Below are positions 35,174-42,705 of a stretch of 64,000 nt of DNA, piece by piece. The DNA comes from Caulobacteraceae bacterium (lineage in GTDB: Bacteria; Pseudomonadota; Alphaproteobacteria; Caulobacterales; Caulobacteraceae). Numbering within the stretch: the first letter of the stretch is position 1; every line of letters starts with the position of its first letter. Location of the stretch: positions 30,407 to 94,406 of the forward strand of contig JARLIQ010000077.1 of NCBI GenBank assembly GCA_031291645.1. Direction: 5' to 3'. The notes under the pieces are model-generated. The model searched no databases and was not told where the DNA came from. It saw only the letters and a program-made list of their open reading frames with translations. The position numbers and the translations under genes were made by a program.

Positions 35174-35901
35174 GCGCGGCTGACCGCGGCCCCGAACTTG
35201 TAGCCGGCGCCCCGGACCGTGCGGATCAGTTCCTGGGCCTGGCTGTCCGACAGCTTGCGGCGCAGCCGGCTGATCTGCACGTCTATGGCGCGGTCAAAGG
35301 TGTCCGGATCGTCGCTGTGGGTCTGGTCCAGCAACTCGTCGCGGCTCAGGACCTCGCCGGGCCGGTCCAGGAAGGCTGACAGCAGCGCATATTCACCGCG
35401 GGTCAGCATTACGGTGACGCCGTTCGGATCACGCAGCCGGTGATTGGTGGAATCCAGGACGTAGCCGGCGAAGCGGTAGCCTCCTCGCAGCCGTCCCGTC
35501 GCGCTGCGGCCGCCTTCGCGCCGGCGGTAGAGGGCGCGAACCCGCGCCAGCAGTTCGCGCGGGTTGCAGGGCTTGGGCAGGTAGTCGTCCGCCCCGACCT
35601 CCAGTCCGATGATCCGGTCAACGTCGTCGCCCAGCGCGCTCATCATCAGGATGGCTGGAGAACCGGCCGCCGATAGCCTGCGGCATACCGAGAGCCCGTC
35701 TTCGCCGGGCATCATCACGTCCAGAACGACGATATCGAACGGCTGGCGCGCCAGAGCCGCGTCCATCGCCGGCGCGTCCGAGACGGATTCGACTTCGCAT
35801 CCGTTGGTGGAAAGATAATCCGTGATCTGCTGACGCAGGGCCGCGTCGTCGTCGACCACCAGGATGCTGGGACGGGTGTCCAGGGTCTCTGTTGAACTCA
35901 T
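35170..35901 (-). CDS. OmpR/PhoB-family response regulator
   Basis: A ~243-residue regulator. The receiver has the acidic pair VVDDDAA, phospho-Asp in IVVLDVMMPGEDG, and Lys in DDYLPKPCNP. The C-terminal winged helix contains TRGEYALLSAFLDRPGEVLSRDEL and DVQISRLRRKL, the OmpR effector signature. ATG 35901 is preferred because the receiver begins soon after it. The frame stays open to 36126, but that extension has no family match; no strong ribosome-binding site is visible. It is the first gene of the pair with the kinase and probably autoregulates from the upstream intergenic region. Confidence 0.92.
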   Translation of the reverse strand: MSSTETLDTRPSILVVDDDAALRQQITDYLSTNGCEVESVSDAPAMDAALARQPFDIVVLDVMMPGEDGLSVCRRLSAAGSPAILMMSALGDDVDRIIGLEVGADDYLPKPCNPRELLARVRALYRRREGGRSATGRLRGGYRFAGYVLDSTNHRLRDPNGVTVMLTRGEYALLSAFLDRPGEVLSRDELLDQTHSDDPDTFDRAIDVQISRLRRKLSDSQAQELIRTVRGAGYKFGAAVSRA

Positions 35902-36301
35902 CTGGTGCGTTGTTCTGGGAGGTTGAGGCAGGCCCGGGAACGTCCCCGTGCGTCCTTCGGGTTTGAGCATCAAGTCTAGCGATCTCGTCGGCTGAAAGAA
36001 TTGCTTTTGCGCAACGGCGGCGGGCGTCTGTTGCAACGTTTGGCACGAACGCCAATCGCGCGCCATCGTTCGCCGCGTCTTCGCGACGACAAGTCGCGCA
36101 TGGCCGCACGTGCGGCGCTCTCGCACGCCCGAACAGCATTGCTGTTATTGCGTAGACCACAAAAATGTTTCCCATCCCGATAGATCAGTAATGGGGTAAA
36201 TATAGCACGATCATTGCCTCTCTATTCTTGTTCGGGGCCGGGGCGGCCGCGCCAACGTCAGCCGCCAGATGGGGAATCTCCGTTCGCGAAGGAGAGACGC
36301 A
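35902..36301. other. 400-bp intergenic region with divergent promoters
   Basis: This gap lies between the response regulator (-) and the Ser/Thr-rich gene (+). It is clearly more AT-rich than its surroundings at 36130-36230. An inverted repeat AACAGC-ATT-GCTGTT lies at 36132-36146 and could be an operator for the divergent pair. I see no convincing gene; the long minus-strand extension of the regulator frame across part of it lacks conserved features. Confidence 0.5.
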
Positions 36302-36931
36302 ATGCAAACATCAAACGTTTCAAGCACATCGGCCATGGCCGCGCTGCAGGCGCTGATCAGCGCGATGCAGTCCACCGCGACCAGCTCGGCAAATAGCGCC
36401 GACCAGAGTGGGCAAAATAGTCTGTCCACCAGTAGCCAGAGCGCGACCAGCCTGGCCAGCCCGTCGCCCCCGCTGCCGTCGGGCGGTCCGGCCGATCGCT
36501 TCGCCTCCAGCGCGCTGGCGTTCCTCACGTCGTTGCAAGAGGCTTCGTCTACGACGGACGCGAGCAGCGCTACGAGCAGCGCAACGAGCACCGGCACGGC
36601 CGCCGCAAGCGCGGCGGATACGTCCACCAGCATCGACCAGACGCTGACCCAGCTGATCGACGCCTTGCAACAGCTGACCCAGGCCCTAGACGGCGCTTCG
36701 AGCCAGACCCAGAGCAGTTCGGCCACCTCGCTGACCGGATCGGTCGGCGCGAGCGCCTTGACCACCACCACCGCTTCGGTTGGCGCGACGTCGCTTTCGA
36801 CCAACTCCGCGCTGATCCAGGCGCTGGATGAGCTCGGCATGGCGCTCAGCCAGCTCGGCGGTCCAGGCGGGCATCCGCAGCCGCCATCGTCCGCCGATCA
36901 GACCACGACGTCGACCGCTGCGGCCAGCTGA
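36302..36931 (+). CDS. Hypothetical Ser/Thr/Ala/Gln-rich protein
   Basis: A 209-residue low-complexity protein. Ser, Thr, Ala and Gln dominate, there is no Cys, and there is no signal peptide or membrane helix. Two amphipathic helical stretches stand out, AMAALQALISAMQSTA at the start and IDQTLTQLIDALQQLTQALD near residue 115, with a third, ALIQALDELGMALSQLG, before a disordered tail. GGAGAG about 8 nt before ATG 36302 sets the start. Composition resembles secreted or surface-filament proteins lacking a classical signal, but this is only an impression. The family is not recognised. Confidence 0.65.
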   Translation: MQTSNVSSTSAMAALQALISAMQSTATSSANSADQSGQNSLSTSSQSATSLASPSPPLPSGGPADRFASSALAFLTSLQEASSTTDASSATSSATSTGTAAASAADTSTSIDQTLTQLIDALQQLTQALDGASSQTQSSSATSLTGSVGASALTTTTASVGATSLSTNSALIQALDELGMALSQLGGPGGHPQPPSSADQTTTSTAAAS

Positions 36932-37032
36932 GCTGGCCGTCGCCTCGCGATGGCGGCGCCGTCAAGGTTGGACTAGCCTCGCCAGGGTCAAGGATTCGGC
37001 CGCTTCGCCGGGTCCGACCCGTGGAGGTGGGC

Positions 37033-37596
37033 ATGCTGAGACGCTCGCTTTGGGCCGTACCCGCCGCGCTTGCGTTGGCGGGGAGCGCCTGGGCTCGGCC
37101 GCGGCGACGGCCGAAGGACGCCGCGCCTGCGCCGGCGCCCGCGCCGCCGCCTCAGGCCGGGTCCGCCCTGCTGGGCGCCTGGACGCTGGTCTCGGCCGAG
37201 ACGCTGCGGGAGAGCGGCCCGTCGACGCCGGCGTTCGGCGCGCGGATCAGTGGGCTCCTGGTCTATGACCGCAGCGGACAGATGTCGCTGCAGATCGCCG
37301 GCGAGCGGCCGTCGGTCGGCGACGTCGAGACCTATCAGGCGATGAGCGCGGAGGACCGCGTGGTCTTCCTCGACACATACTATGCCTACTTCGGCCTGTT
37401 CGAGGTGGACGAGGCCGCCCACGTCGTCACCCACCGCGTGCGCGGCTCGCTGCGGCCGAACGAATTGGGCGTGAACTACCGCCGCCAGTTTGGAATCGAC
37501 GGCGACCGGCTGACGCTCGCCAGCCCGCCCGAGGCCCATGCCGGTGAAGTGCTCTCGAGCCGCCTCATCTTCGTGCGGGTCCATCCGCCAGCTTGA
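37033..37596 (+). CDS. Exported lipocalin-like domain protein
   Basis: A 187-residue protein with a signal peptide (LWAVPAALALAGSAWA). A Pro/Ala linker leads to a lipocalin-like core: LLGAWTLVSAETL, GLLVYDRSGQMSLQI and YFGLFEVDEAAHVVTHRV. These follow the pattern of the bacterial lipocalin-like (Lipocalin_5) domain. GGAGG at 37023-37027 favours ATG 37033 over the GTG at 37021. It probably binds a small hydrophobic ligand in the periplasm; the ligand is unknown. Confidence 0.78.
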   Translation: MLRRSLWAVPAALALAGSAWARPRRRPKDAAPAPAPAPPPQAGSALLGAWTLVSAETLRESGPSTPAFGARISGLLVYDRSGQMSLQIAGERPSVGDVETYQAMSAEDRVVFLDTYYAYFGLFEVDEAAHVVTHRVRGSLRPNELGVNYRRQFGIDGDRLTLASPPEAHAGEVLSSRLIFVRVHPPA

Positions 37597-37668
37597 CCGC
37601 GGCCCCGCCCAGGACGCACGAACAGGCTCTGCCGCCTCGTCGCGGCCAGGTCCCGGAGCGCAAGGCCG

Positions 37669-38301
37669 ATGAGCGAATTTCCCGACGACATCTATACCGA
37701 GCCGGCCGAGGTCGATCCCGACACCCTCAGCAACCTCGGCCCGCTGCGCCCGCTGGCCGGGATCTGGGAAGGGATCAAGGGCCTGGACGTCAACCCCAAG
37801 CCCGAAGGGCCGGAGCGCCAGGCCTTCATCGAGCGGATGGAGTTGCAGCCGATCGATCCCCAGGCCAACGGCCCACAGCTGCTCTACGGCCTGCACTATG
37901 TGACCCGCATCGTGAAGCCGGGCGAGGTCGAGACCTACCACCACCAGACGGGCTACTGGCTGTGGGAGCCGGCCACAGGGGTGATCATGCAGACCCTGGC
38001 GATCCCACGGGCCCAGGTCGCGCTCGCCGGAGGCCGCGCTGCGGCCGACGCGACCCAGTTCGAGGTTTCGGCGCGTCGGGGCGACACCGCCTTCGGTATC
38101 TGCTCGGGCCCGTTCCTGGAACACGCCTTCCGGACCGATTCCTACCGCATCGTGGTCACCGTCAATCCGGACGGCAGCTGGTCCTACGACGAGGTCACCG
38201 TGCTGGTGGTGCGCGGGCAGAGCGAGCCCTTCATGCACACCGACCGCAACACGCTGCGCCGCATCGGCGATCCGACGCCCAACCCCCTGATGCGCGGCTG
38301 A
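37669..38301 (+). CDS. Nitrobindin-like heme-binding beta-barrel (FABP family) protein
   Basis: A 210-residue cytoplasmic protein of the DUF1794/THAP4-like group. Near residue 25 is the family start GPLRPLAGIWEGIKG; YHHQTGYWLWEPATGVIMQTL follows in the barrel. The C-terminal FMHTDRNTLRRIGDP includes a His in the place of the proximal heme ligand of nitrobindins. Related proteins bind ferric heme and react with nitric oxide or peroxynitrite. The ATG at 37669 lies 73 bp after the lipocalin-like gene. Heme binding here is by family, not shown. Confidence 0.75.
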   Translation: MSEFPDDIYTEPAEVDPDTLSNLGPLRPLAGIWEGIKGLDVNPKPEGPERQAFIERMELQPIDPQANGPQLLYGLHYVTRIVKPGEVETYHHQTGYWLWEPATGVIMQTLAIPRAQVALAGGRAAADATQFEVSARRGDTAFGICSGPFLEHAFRTDSYRIVVTVNPDGSWSYDEVTVLVVRGQSEPFMHTDRNTLRRIGDPTPNPLMRG

Positions 38302-38333
38302 TCGTCGTCCTGCGCCCCGGAATGGGCCGGCCT

Positions 38334-38347
38334 TGATCTGGATCAAG
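38334..38347. promoter_or_regulatory. FNR/FixK-type box TTGATCTGGATCAA
   Basis: The 14-bp palindrome TTGAT-CTGG-ATCAA matches the alphaproteobacterial FNR/FixK consensus exactly. It is centred about 50 bp upstream of the small gene at 38390. It also forms the core of a larger inverted repeat (38327-38338 with 38341-38352) that could act as a terminator-like hairpin for the nitrobindin-like gene, though no T-tract follows. Either role, or both, is possible. Confidence 0.6.
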
Positions 38348-38389
38348 GCCGGACGGGCCTCGGATTGCTAGCCGGGGCGTTCAGTACGG

Positions 38390-38581
38390 ATGCGCATGAA
38401 GACCTACACTCTGTATTTGAAGAACGGCGACGAGCCGCCGTCCGCTTTCGAGCCCGCGCTTTGCCGCACGGACGCGGAAGCGTTGGGTGTTGCGCGCTCC
38501 GTGCTTGAGCGGCGTCCGGAATTCGACACGGTCGAGGTCTGTTTCGGGGAAACCCTGCTGTTCAGCGTGGCCCGGCCCTGA
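38390..38581 (+). CDS. Small conserved-looking protein of unknown function
   Basis: A 63-residue protein: YTLYLKNGDEPPSAFEPALC, then TDAEALGVARSVLERRPEFD and VEVCFGETLLFSV. The second half resembles the C-terminus of the 95-residue protein at 55866 (RARELATKRL-RESPRYHRIEV then DVSVFDI), with the same helix-strand-strand layout. I do not recognise a named family. A possible FNR/FixK box lies upstream, so expression may rise in low oxygen. It is probably cytoplasmic. Confidence 0.65.
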   Translation: MRMKTYTLYLKNGDEPPSAFEPALCRTDAEALGVARSVLERRPEFDTVEVCFGETLLFSVARP

Positions 38582-38619
38582 AGGCCGCGCGGTGAGCCGA
38601 TCGGCTGTCCGTCCCCTAA

Positions 38620-40125
38620 CTAGCGACGCAGGGCCGGGTTGGACTGGCGAGCGCGGGTGCGCACGGTGAAGACGCTGTCGCCGGAGAGGACGCCGCCGCG
38701 GGCGAACAGCCGGCCGTGCTCCCAGTTGGACAGGCCCAGTTCAGGCCGGTTGAAGGCGTACTGGCCATCGACCCAGCGGGTGAATCCGTCGCCGACGAAG
38801 GGCGCGTTCACCCCCTCGAAGAACCTCTGGTGAGCCGCCGGGTCTTCGGCGATCAGCGACGCGTCGAACTGGGGGCTGTAGCGGTTGAACAGGGCGACCG
38901 CCTCGTCGACGCCGTCCACGATCTTGAGGCTGACCTCCGGGGTTTCCTCCCACTCCCATTCACGGCCGAGCGCGTCCAGGGGCAGGGTTTCGACCAGCGG
39001 CTCCTCGCGGTCGCCCTCGGCGCGGCGCACGCGCACCTCCGCCTCGAGCCAGTCGGCGGGCAGGGCGGCCTCGTCGCCTTCGACCACGTGGAGCTTGCAA
39101 TTGTGACCCCGCCGCTCGCCCGCGCGGCGCAGCGCCTGGAGGAACAGCGGAACCAGCTCGCCGGCCCGTTCGCGCACGACGCAGCAGACGTTCAGGGTGT
39201 TGCAGACCTTGCGGTCCAGCGAATGTTCGACCACCGCGGCGAAGCGGGCCGCGTCGGCGCTGGCGTCGGCGACGATCCAGGCGCCGCCGGTCCCGTGCAG
39301 GCTGACCGGCAGGCCGCTCTGGCGCGCCACGGCGCCGAGCTGGGCCACCGCCGGTCCCGACCCGCGCGCCACCGCCAGAGCCAGGCGCCGGTCGCCGAAC
39401 AGGGCCCAGCCGGCCGCGTGGTCGGCCTGGTCCAGCAGGCAGGCCGCGCCTTCGGGCAGGCCGGCCTCGGCGATCGCCGGATCCAGCGCGTGGCGGACGA
39501 TCGCCTGTGCGGTCCCCAGCGCGTCGCTGCCAATGCGGAACACCACCGTATTGCCGCCGCGCAGGACGCCGGTGGCGTCGGCGAAGACGTTGGGACGGCC
39601 CTCGAACACGAAGCCGACGACGCCGAGCGGCGCCACCACCTGCTCGACGCTCCAACCCGGGTAATTCTGGCGCTCCAGCACCCGGCCGCGGCCGCCCTCC
39701 GAGTCGCGCCAGCCGCGCAGGCCCGCGACCATGTCGCGCCGCATCGCCTCGCTGACGGCCAGGCGGGTGGTCGAGCGTCCCCGCGTCCGCGCGGCCTCCA
39801 CGTCCTCGCCGTTGGCGGCGGCGATGGCGGCCCAGGGCTCATCCGCCTCCAGGCGCGCCGCGAAGGCTTCGAAGAAGGCGCTGATCTGGGCGTCGGAGAC
39901 GAAACCCATGGCCTGGAACGCCCGGTGGCCGCGGGCGACGGCGGCGCTCGCCGCAAGGTGCTGGGCTGCGGGAATGTGCAGCAGGGCGCCGGTCTCCTGC
40001 ACCACCACCAGCCGGTCGCCGGCCTGGAAACGCGCCGCGAGATCGGCCGGGACGCGGGTGATCCGGTCGCCGCCATAGGGGATCGCCATTCCAGGCGTCA
40101 GTTCGGTCAGCATCGCATCGCTCAT
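38620..40125 (-). CDS. ProA-like aldehyde dehydrogenase (gamma-glutamyl phosphate reductase family)
   Basis: A 501-residue enzyme of the glutamate-5-semialdehyde dehydrogenase type, which reduces an acyl phosphate with NADPH. Family marks are PLGVVGFVFEGRPNVFADATGVLRGGN (split over residues ~165-195), LHGTGGAWIV, and the nucleophile Cys in DRKVCNTLNVCCVV. A C-terminal ASLIAEDP-GVNAPFVGDGFTRW region follows. Typical ProA is ~420 residues; this copy has a longer N-terminus and insertions, so it may be a paralogue with another substrate. No proB is nearby. Confidence 0.8.
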   Translation of the reverse strand: MSDAMLTELTPGMAIPYGGDRITRVPADLAARFQAGDRLVVVQETGALLHIPAAQHLAASAAVARGHRAFQAMGFVSDAQISAFFEAFAARLEADEPWAAIAAANGEDVEAARTRGRSTTRLAVSEAMRRDMVAGLRGWRDSEGGRGRVLERQNYPGWSVEQVVAPLGVVGFVFEGRPNVFADATGVLRGGNTVVFRIGSDALGTAQAIVRHALDPAIAEAGLPEGAACLLDQADHAAGWALFGDRRLALAVARGSGPAVAQLGAVARQSGLPVSLHGTGGAWIVADASADAARFAAVVEHSLDRKVCNTLNVCCVVRERAGELVPLFLQALRRAGERRGHNCKLHVVEGDEAALPADWLEAEVRVRRAEGDREEPLVETLPLDALGREWEWEETPEVSLKIVDGVDEAVALFNRYSPQFDASLIAEDPAAHQRFFEGVNAPFVGDGFTRWVDGQYAFNRPELGLSNWEHGRLFARGGVLSGDSVFTVRTRARQSNPALRR

Positions 40126-40198
40126 GGGGCCGCCTTAGCACAGCTGTGCGGCCTGGGGAGGCGTGCTAGGCTTGATCGACGTCATTCGGGGGGAAATC

Positions 40199-40816
40199 AT
40201 GACGCTATCCGTCATAGGCGCGGGATTCGGCCGGACAGGGACCATGTCGCTCAAGCTGGCGCTGGAGCAGCTCGGCGTCGGTCGCTGCTATCACATGATG
40301 GAGGTGTTCCAGATTCCGGACGCCCCCCAGCAATGGCTGGATGTCGCCGAAGGTCGCCCGGTCGACTGGAAGCACATGTTCGACGGCTTCGGGGCCGCGG
40401 TGGACTGGCCGAGCGCCACCTTCTACCGGGAACTGGCCGACTACTATCCTGACGCCAAGGTGATCCTGACCGAACGCGACTCCAACGACTGGTTCGACTC
40501 GACCCAGGCGACCATCTTCGCGAACGACTTCGCGGCCGCCCCGAACCCCGTCTGGGCCCAGATGGCGACCCGGGTGGTCGCAGACCTGTTCGACGGCCGG
40601 TTGCACGACCGCGAGCACGCGATCTCGGTGTACGAGCGGCATAACGCCGAGGTCCGGCGGGTCATCCCGTCTGAGCGTCTGCTGGTCTACCAGTCCTCGC
40701 AGGGATGGAAGCCGTTGTGCGACTTCCTGGGGCTGGCGGTTCCGGACGCGCCGCCGCCGAAGGTCAATTCGCGCGAGGAGTTCGCGGCCCGGCTGCAGAC
40801 CTCCGCTGCGCCGTAG
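40199..40816 (+). CDS. Sulfotransferase family protein
   Basis: A 205-residue sulfotransferase-fold protein. The PAPS-binding loop occurs as VIGAGFGRTGTMSLKLALEQLG. The second site KVILTERDSNDWFDST follows near residue 90, the 3'-phosphate-binding stretch of this group. These proteins (P-loop Sulfotransfer_4 type) are common and of unknown acceptor. ATG 40199 follows a GGGGGGAA run. The last 130 bp are overlapped on the other strand by the small gene at 40687-41040. Confidence 0.85.
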   Translation: MTLSVIGAGFGRTGTMSLKLALEQLGVGRCYHMMEVFQIPDAPQQWLDVAEGRPVDWKHMFDGFGAAVDWPSATFYRELADYYPDAKVILTERDSNDWFDSTQATIFANDFAAAPNPVWAQMATRVVADLFDGRLHDREHAISVYERHNAEVRRVIPSERLLVYQSSQGWKPLCDFLGLAVPDAPPPKVNSREEFAARLQTSAAP

Positions 40817-41040
40817 CGGACGGCGGCCGCGCGCCGCCATTGGGCGCCGGAATTCAGCGCCTGGCGCAGTTCCATGGCCATGCGCAAGGCGTGCGCGCAG
40901 GCGCGATGGTCACCGAGGCCGGCGCAGAACTTGGCCTCGTCGAGGTGGCGGCGACGCAGGCGGCCGGCTTCATCCGGCGCGATCACCTGTCCGTTGACGC
41001 CGACGACGTCGCCCCCGCAGGTCCAATAGGTCAGGCGCAT
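40687..41040 (-). CDS. Hypothetical protein of the accessory island
   Basis: A 117-residue frame starting MRLTYWTCGGDVVGVNGQVI. It has a central helix (CAHALRMAMELRQALNSG) and no recognised domain. Its ATG lies inside the end of the preceding gene (10-bp overlap), which supports translation as the second gene of a unit. The 3' part runs antisense into the sulfotransferase gene, so the true product may matter mainly in its first ~75 residues. The family is not recognised. Confidence 0.45.
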   Translation of the reverse strand: MRLTYWTCGGDVVGVNGQVIAPDEAGRLRRRHLDEAKFCAGLGDHRACAHALRMAMELRQALNSGAQWRRAAAVRYGAAEVCSRAANSSRELTFGGGASGTASPRKSHNGFHPCEDW

Positions 41041-41402
41041 CGGCCCGCTCCTTCGCCGATGGCCAGCCGCGCCGCGGCGTCGGCCACCAGCCACGCCTCG
41101 CGATCGATCTGATCGTCGATCGCCTCGGACAGGCGCGCGGCCACCAGTTCCGCGCGCGGGCGGGCTTCGCAGAAGGCGCTCGAGGCGCAGGCCTCGCCGA
41201 TCAGCCGCGCGAGCGTGGCCAGGGCGCCGCCGATCCGTGACCATCGCGCCTTGTCGGCGTCCAGCAGTTCGCCGGTGACCCCGGCGAAACGTGCGCGGCG
41301 GTTCCGGTCGTGGTCATCCTCGGCCTCCTGCAGTCGGCCGAGCAGCAGCAGTCGATGACCGCGGTCAGACGCCGATCGGGCGGGTGGGGAGGGGGCGTGC
41401 AT
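41031..41402 (-). CDS. Hypothetical protein, first gene of repressor-flanked unit
   Basis: A 123-residue, mostly helical protein (KARWSRIGGALATLARLIGEA and LVAARLSEAIDDQIDREAWL) with no recognised family. ATG 41402 is preferred over a TTG six bases upstream. Its promoter region holds a TTGACC -35-like hexamer (41433-41438 on the minus strand). Two copies of the XRE-type operator also lie there, one between -35 and start, so transcription is probably repressed by the adjacent regulator. Confidence 0.5.
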   Translation of the reverse strand: MHAPSPPARSASDRGHRLLLLGRLQEAEDDHDRNRRARFAGVTGELLDADKARWSRIGGALATLARLIGEACASSAFCEARPRAELVAARLSEAIDDQIDREAWLVADAAARLAIGEGAGRCA

Positions 41403-41412
41403 CGGCAAAATA

Positions 41413-41427
41413 GTGACATATAGTCAC
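41413..41427. promoter_or_regulatory. Operator copy 1, GTGAC-ATATA-GTCAC
   Basis: The arms are perfect 5-bp inverted repeats. The site lies 5 bp downstream of the TTGACC hexamer and 11 bp before ATG 41402, where a bound repressor would cover the -10 region of the minus-strand unit. Confidence 0.65.
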
Positions 41428-41445
41428 AGTAAGGTCAACCCAAAC

Positions 41446-41460
41446 GTGCCAAATTGAAAC
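41446..41460. promoter_or_regulatory. Operator copy 2 (minus strand GTTTC-AATTT-GGCAC)
   Basis: Read on the minus strand this gives one good half site (GGCAC) and AT-rich spacer, sharing the 11-mer ATTTGGCACGT with the copy at 56972-56986. It lies just upstream of the TTGACC hexamer. Confidence 0.5.
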
Positions 41461-41515
41461 CTGATTCGGGGCTGTCGAGGGGGCGGGCTCGTCGGGCTGG
41501 TTCTGGCGGACGGTG

Positions 41516-41824
41516 TCAGCCGTCGGTCCCCGAGCCCTTCATCGCCTTGATCACGGCGACGACGCGAACCCGTTCGATCGGGCTCAGTCCGTCCCAGATG
41601 CTCCAGATCCCCTCGGGATCGCTCGGGTCGCGCATGATGAGGTCGGCTGGGGAACAGCGCAGCGCGTCCGCGGCGGCTTCCAGGAAAGGCTGGTCGTAGC
41701 GGCGGTCGCCCCGTTCGATCTTGGTCAGATAGCTACGGGCGATACCGATGCGCTCGGCGAGCTGCTCCTGCGTCAGCCCCCGGTGTTTTCGCCATTCCTT
41801 GAAGTACTGCCTTTGTGCAGCCAT
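41516..41824 (-). CDS. XRE-family repressor-like regulator
   Basis: A 102-residue protein with a Cro/CI-type helix-turn-helix at residues ~16-55 (HRGLTQEQLAERIGIARSYL, then KIERGDRRYD). A short C-terminal helix (SPIERVRVVAVIKAM) may dimerise it. ATG 41824 is chosen since the HTH starts soon after; upstream in-frame codons would extend it through the operator sites. Three 15-bp operator-like palindromes lie immediately upstream, implying autoregulation. Similar sites occur at a neighbouring promoter and in front of the phage terminase genes at 57 kb. It is probably a phage-derived repressor; the inducing signal is unknown. Confidence 0.88.
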   Translation of the reverse strand: MAAQRQYFKEWRKHRGLTQEQLAERIGIARSYLTKIERGDRRYDQPFLEAAADALRCSPADLIMRDPSDPEGIWSIWDGLSPIERVRVVAVIKAMKGSGTDG

Positions 41825-41825
41825 G

Positions 41826-41840
41826 CGCACATATTGGCAC
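41826..41840. promoter_or_regulatory. Operator copy 3, CGCAC-ATATT-GGCAC
   Basis: This copy abuts the XRE start codon. Copies 3, 4 and 5 are spaced 33 and 35 bp apart, close to whole helical turns, as in phage-type repressor operators. Confidence 0.55.
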
Positions 41841-41858
41841 ATTCCTGAAAATACGAAA

Positions 41859-41873
41859 GCGCCTATTTGGCAC
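41859..41873. promoter_or_regulatory. Operator copy 4, GCGCC-TATTT-GGCAC
   Basis: With flanking bases it shares the 13-mer GCCTATTTGGCAC with the site at 56972-56986 in front of the terminase genes. This is the strongest single sequence link between the two loci. Confidence 0.65.
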
Positions 41874-41893
41874 ATTATGGCTTGACGTCGAAG

Positions 41894-41908
41894 GTGACAT
41901 TAGGGCAC
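41894..41908. promoter_or_regulatory. Operator copy 5, GTGAC-ATTAG-GGCAC
   Basis: It lies 6 bp after a plus-strand TTGACG hexamer (41882-41887), the same geometry as copy 1 with TTGACC, so it could repress a rightward promoter. The rest of the gap to 42184 shows no gene; a GANTC (CcrM-type) site is at 42014-42018. Confidence 0.6.
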
Positions 41909-42184
41909 ATTTGGCGCCGATCCATCAGACATGGCCACAGGTATGCTTCCGATCGCCGAGACCGCGCGCGCGCCCACCCGTCAAGCGAGCATAGTAAATC
42001 CACACACACTTTGGAGTCGAATATTTCCAGCGACAGGCGAGGGCGTATCGTGGCATGATCATGTCCATCGCTTTGGTGCGAACGCCGAGCGGCCATCCCC
42101 CCCGGCCGACTTGGTGAGCGTGGGAGGGGCGCGGCGCCGGATGCGCCCGCGCCCCTTCTACGGTCTCGGTTCGGGCGTGCGCCA

Positions 42185-42679
42185 ATGAGCGCCGCCGTCC
42201 ATGCGATCGACGCCGCCGACAGCGCGCCAACCTGGACCGAGGCGCGGGTCGTCCTGCTGGTCGACCACTATCGTTCGGGCCTGAGCGCAAGTGAGAGCGC
42301 CGGCCTGATCGGCGGGGTCAGTAAGAACGCGGTGGTTTCCAAGCGACGGCGCCTGGGGCTGCTGGCCACGATCGGCCCGTCGCCGCGTGACGACTGCGCG
42401 GCCGCCGAGGAGCGTCGCCGGCCGAGGCTCAGCTCGCCCCGGCTGTTCCGCGGACCGCCGCCGCTGCCGGTCTCGCCGCTGCCGCAGATGGATCTGCCTC
42501 CGCCCGCCGACGCCGACCCGAAACCCCTGGCGGCGCGCCGGACAGGTCGGTGCGCCTGGCCGCTGGGACCGGCGGAGGAGGCGGGCGATTACCGGACGCT
42601 GTTCTGCGGCGCTCCGGTCAAGGCCGGCCGCGGTTACTGCGCGACCCACGCGGCGCGGGCCTATCGGGGGCGGCCGTGA
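42185..42679 (+). CDS. GcrA-family regulator paralogue
   Basis: A 164-residue protein with GcrA architecture. The N-terminal HTH is WTEARVVLLVDHYRSGLSAS then IGGVSKNAVVSKRRRLGL. A variable Pro-rich linker follows, and the C-terminal Cys motif GRCAWPLG ... FCGAPVKAGRGYCATHAARAY matches the sigma70-interacting end of GcrA. Core GcrA activates promoters with methylated GANTC sites; this diverged copy in an accessory island is more likely a phage-type or specialised regulator. The ATG has only a weak ribosome-binding site. It may be read from the promoter with operator copy 5. Confidence 0.82.
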   Translation: MSAAVHAIDAADSAPTWTEARVVLLVDHYRSGLSASESAGLIGGVSKNAVVSKRRRLGLLATIGPSPRDDCAAAEERRRPRLSSPRLFRGPPPLPVSPLPQMDLPPPADADPKPLAARRTGRCAWPLGPAEEAGDYRTLFCGAPVKAGRGYCATHAARAYRGRP

Positions 42680-42705
42680 GGCTCGAGCGCGGGCGCGCCG
42701 CCGGA

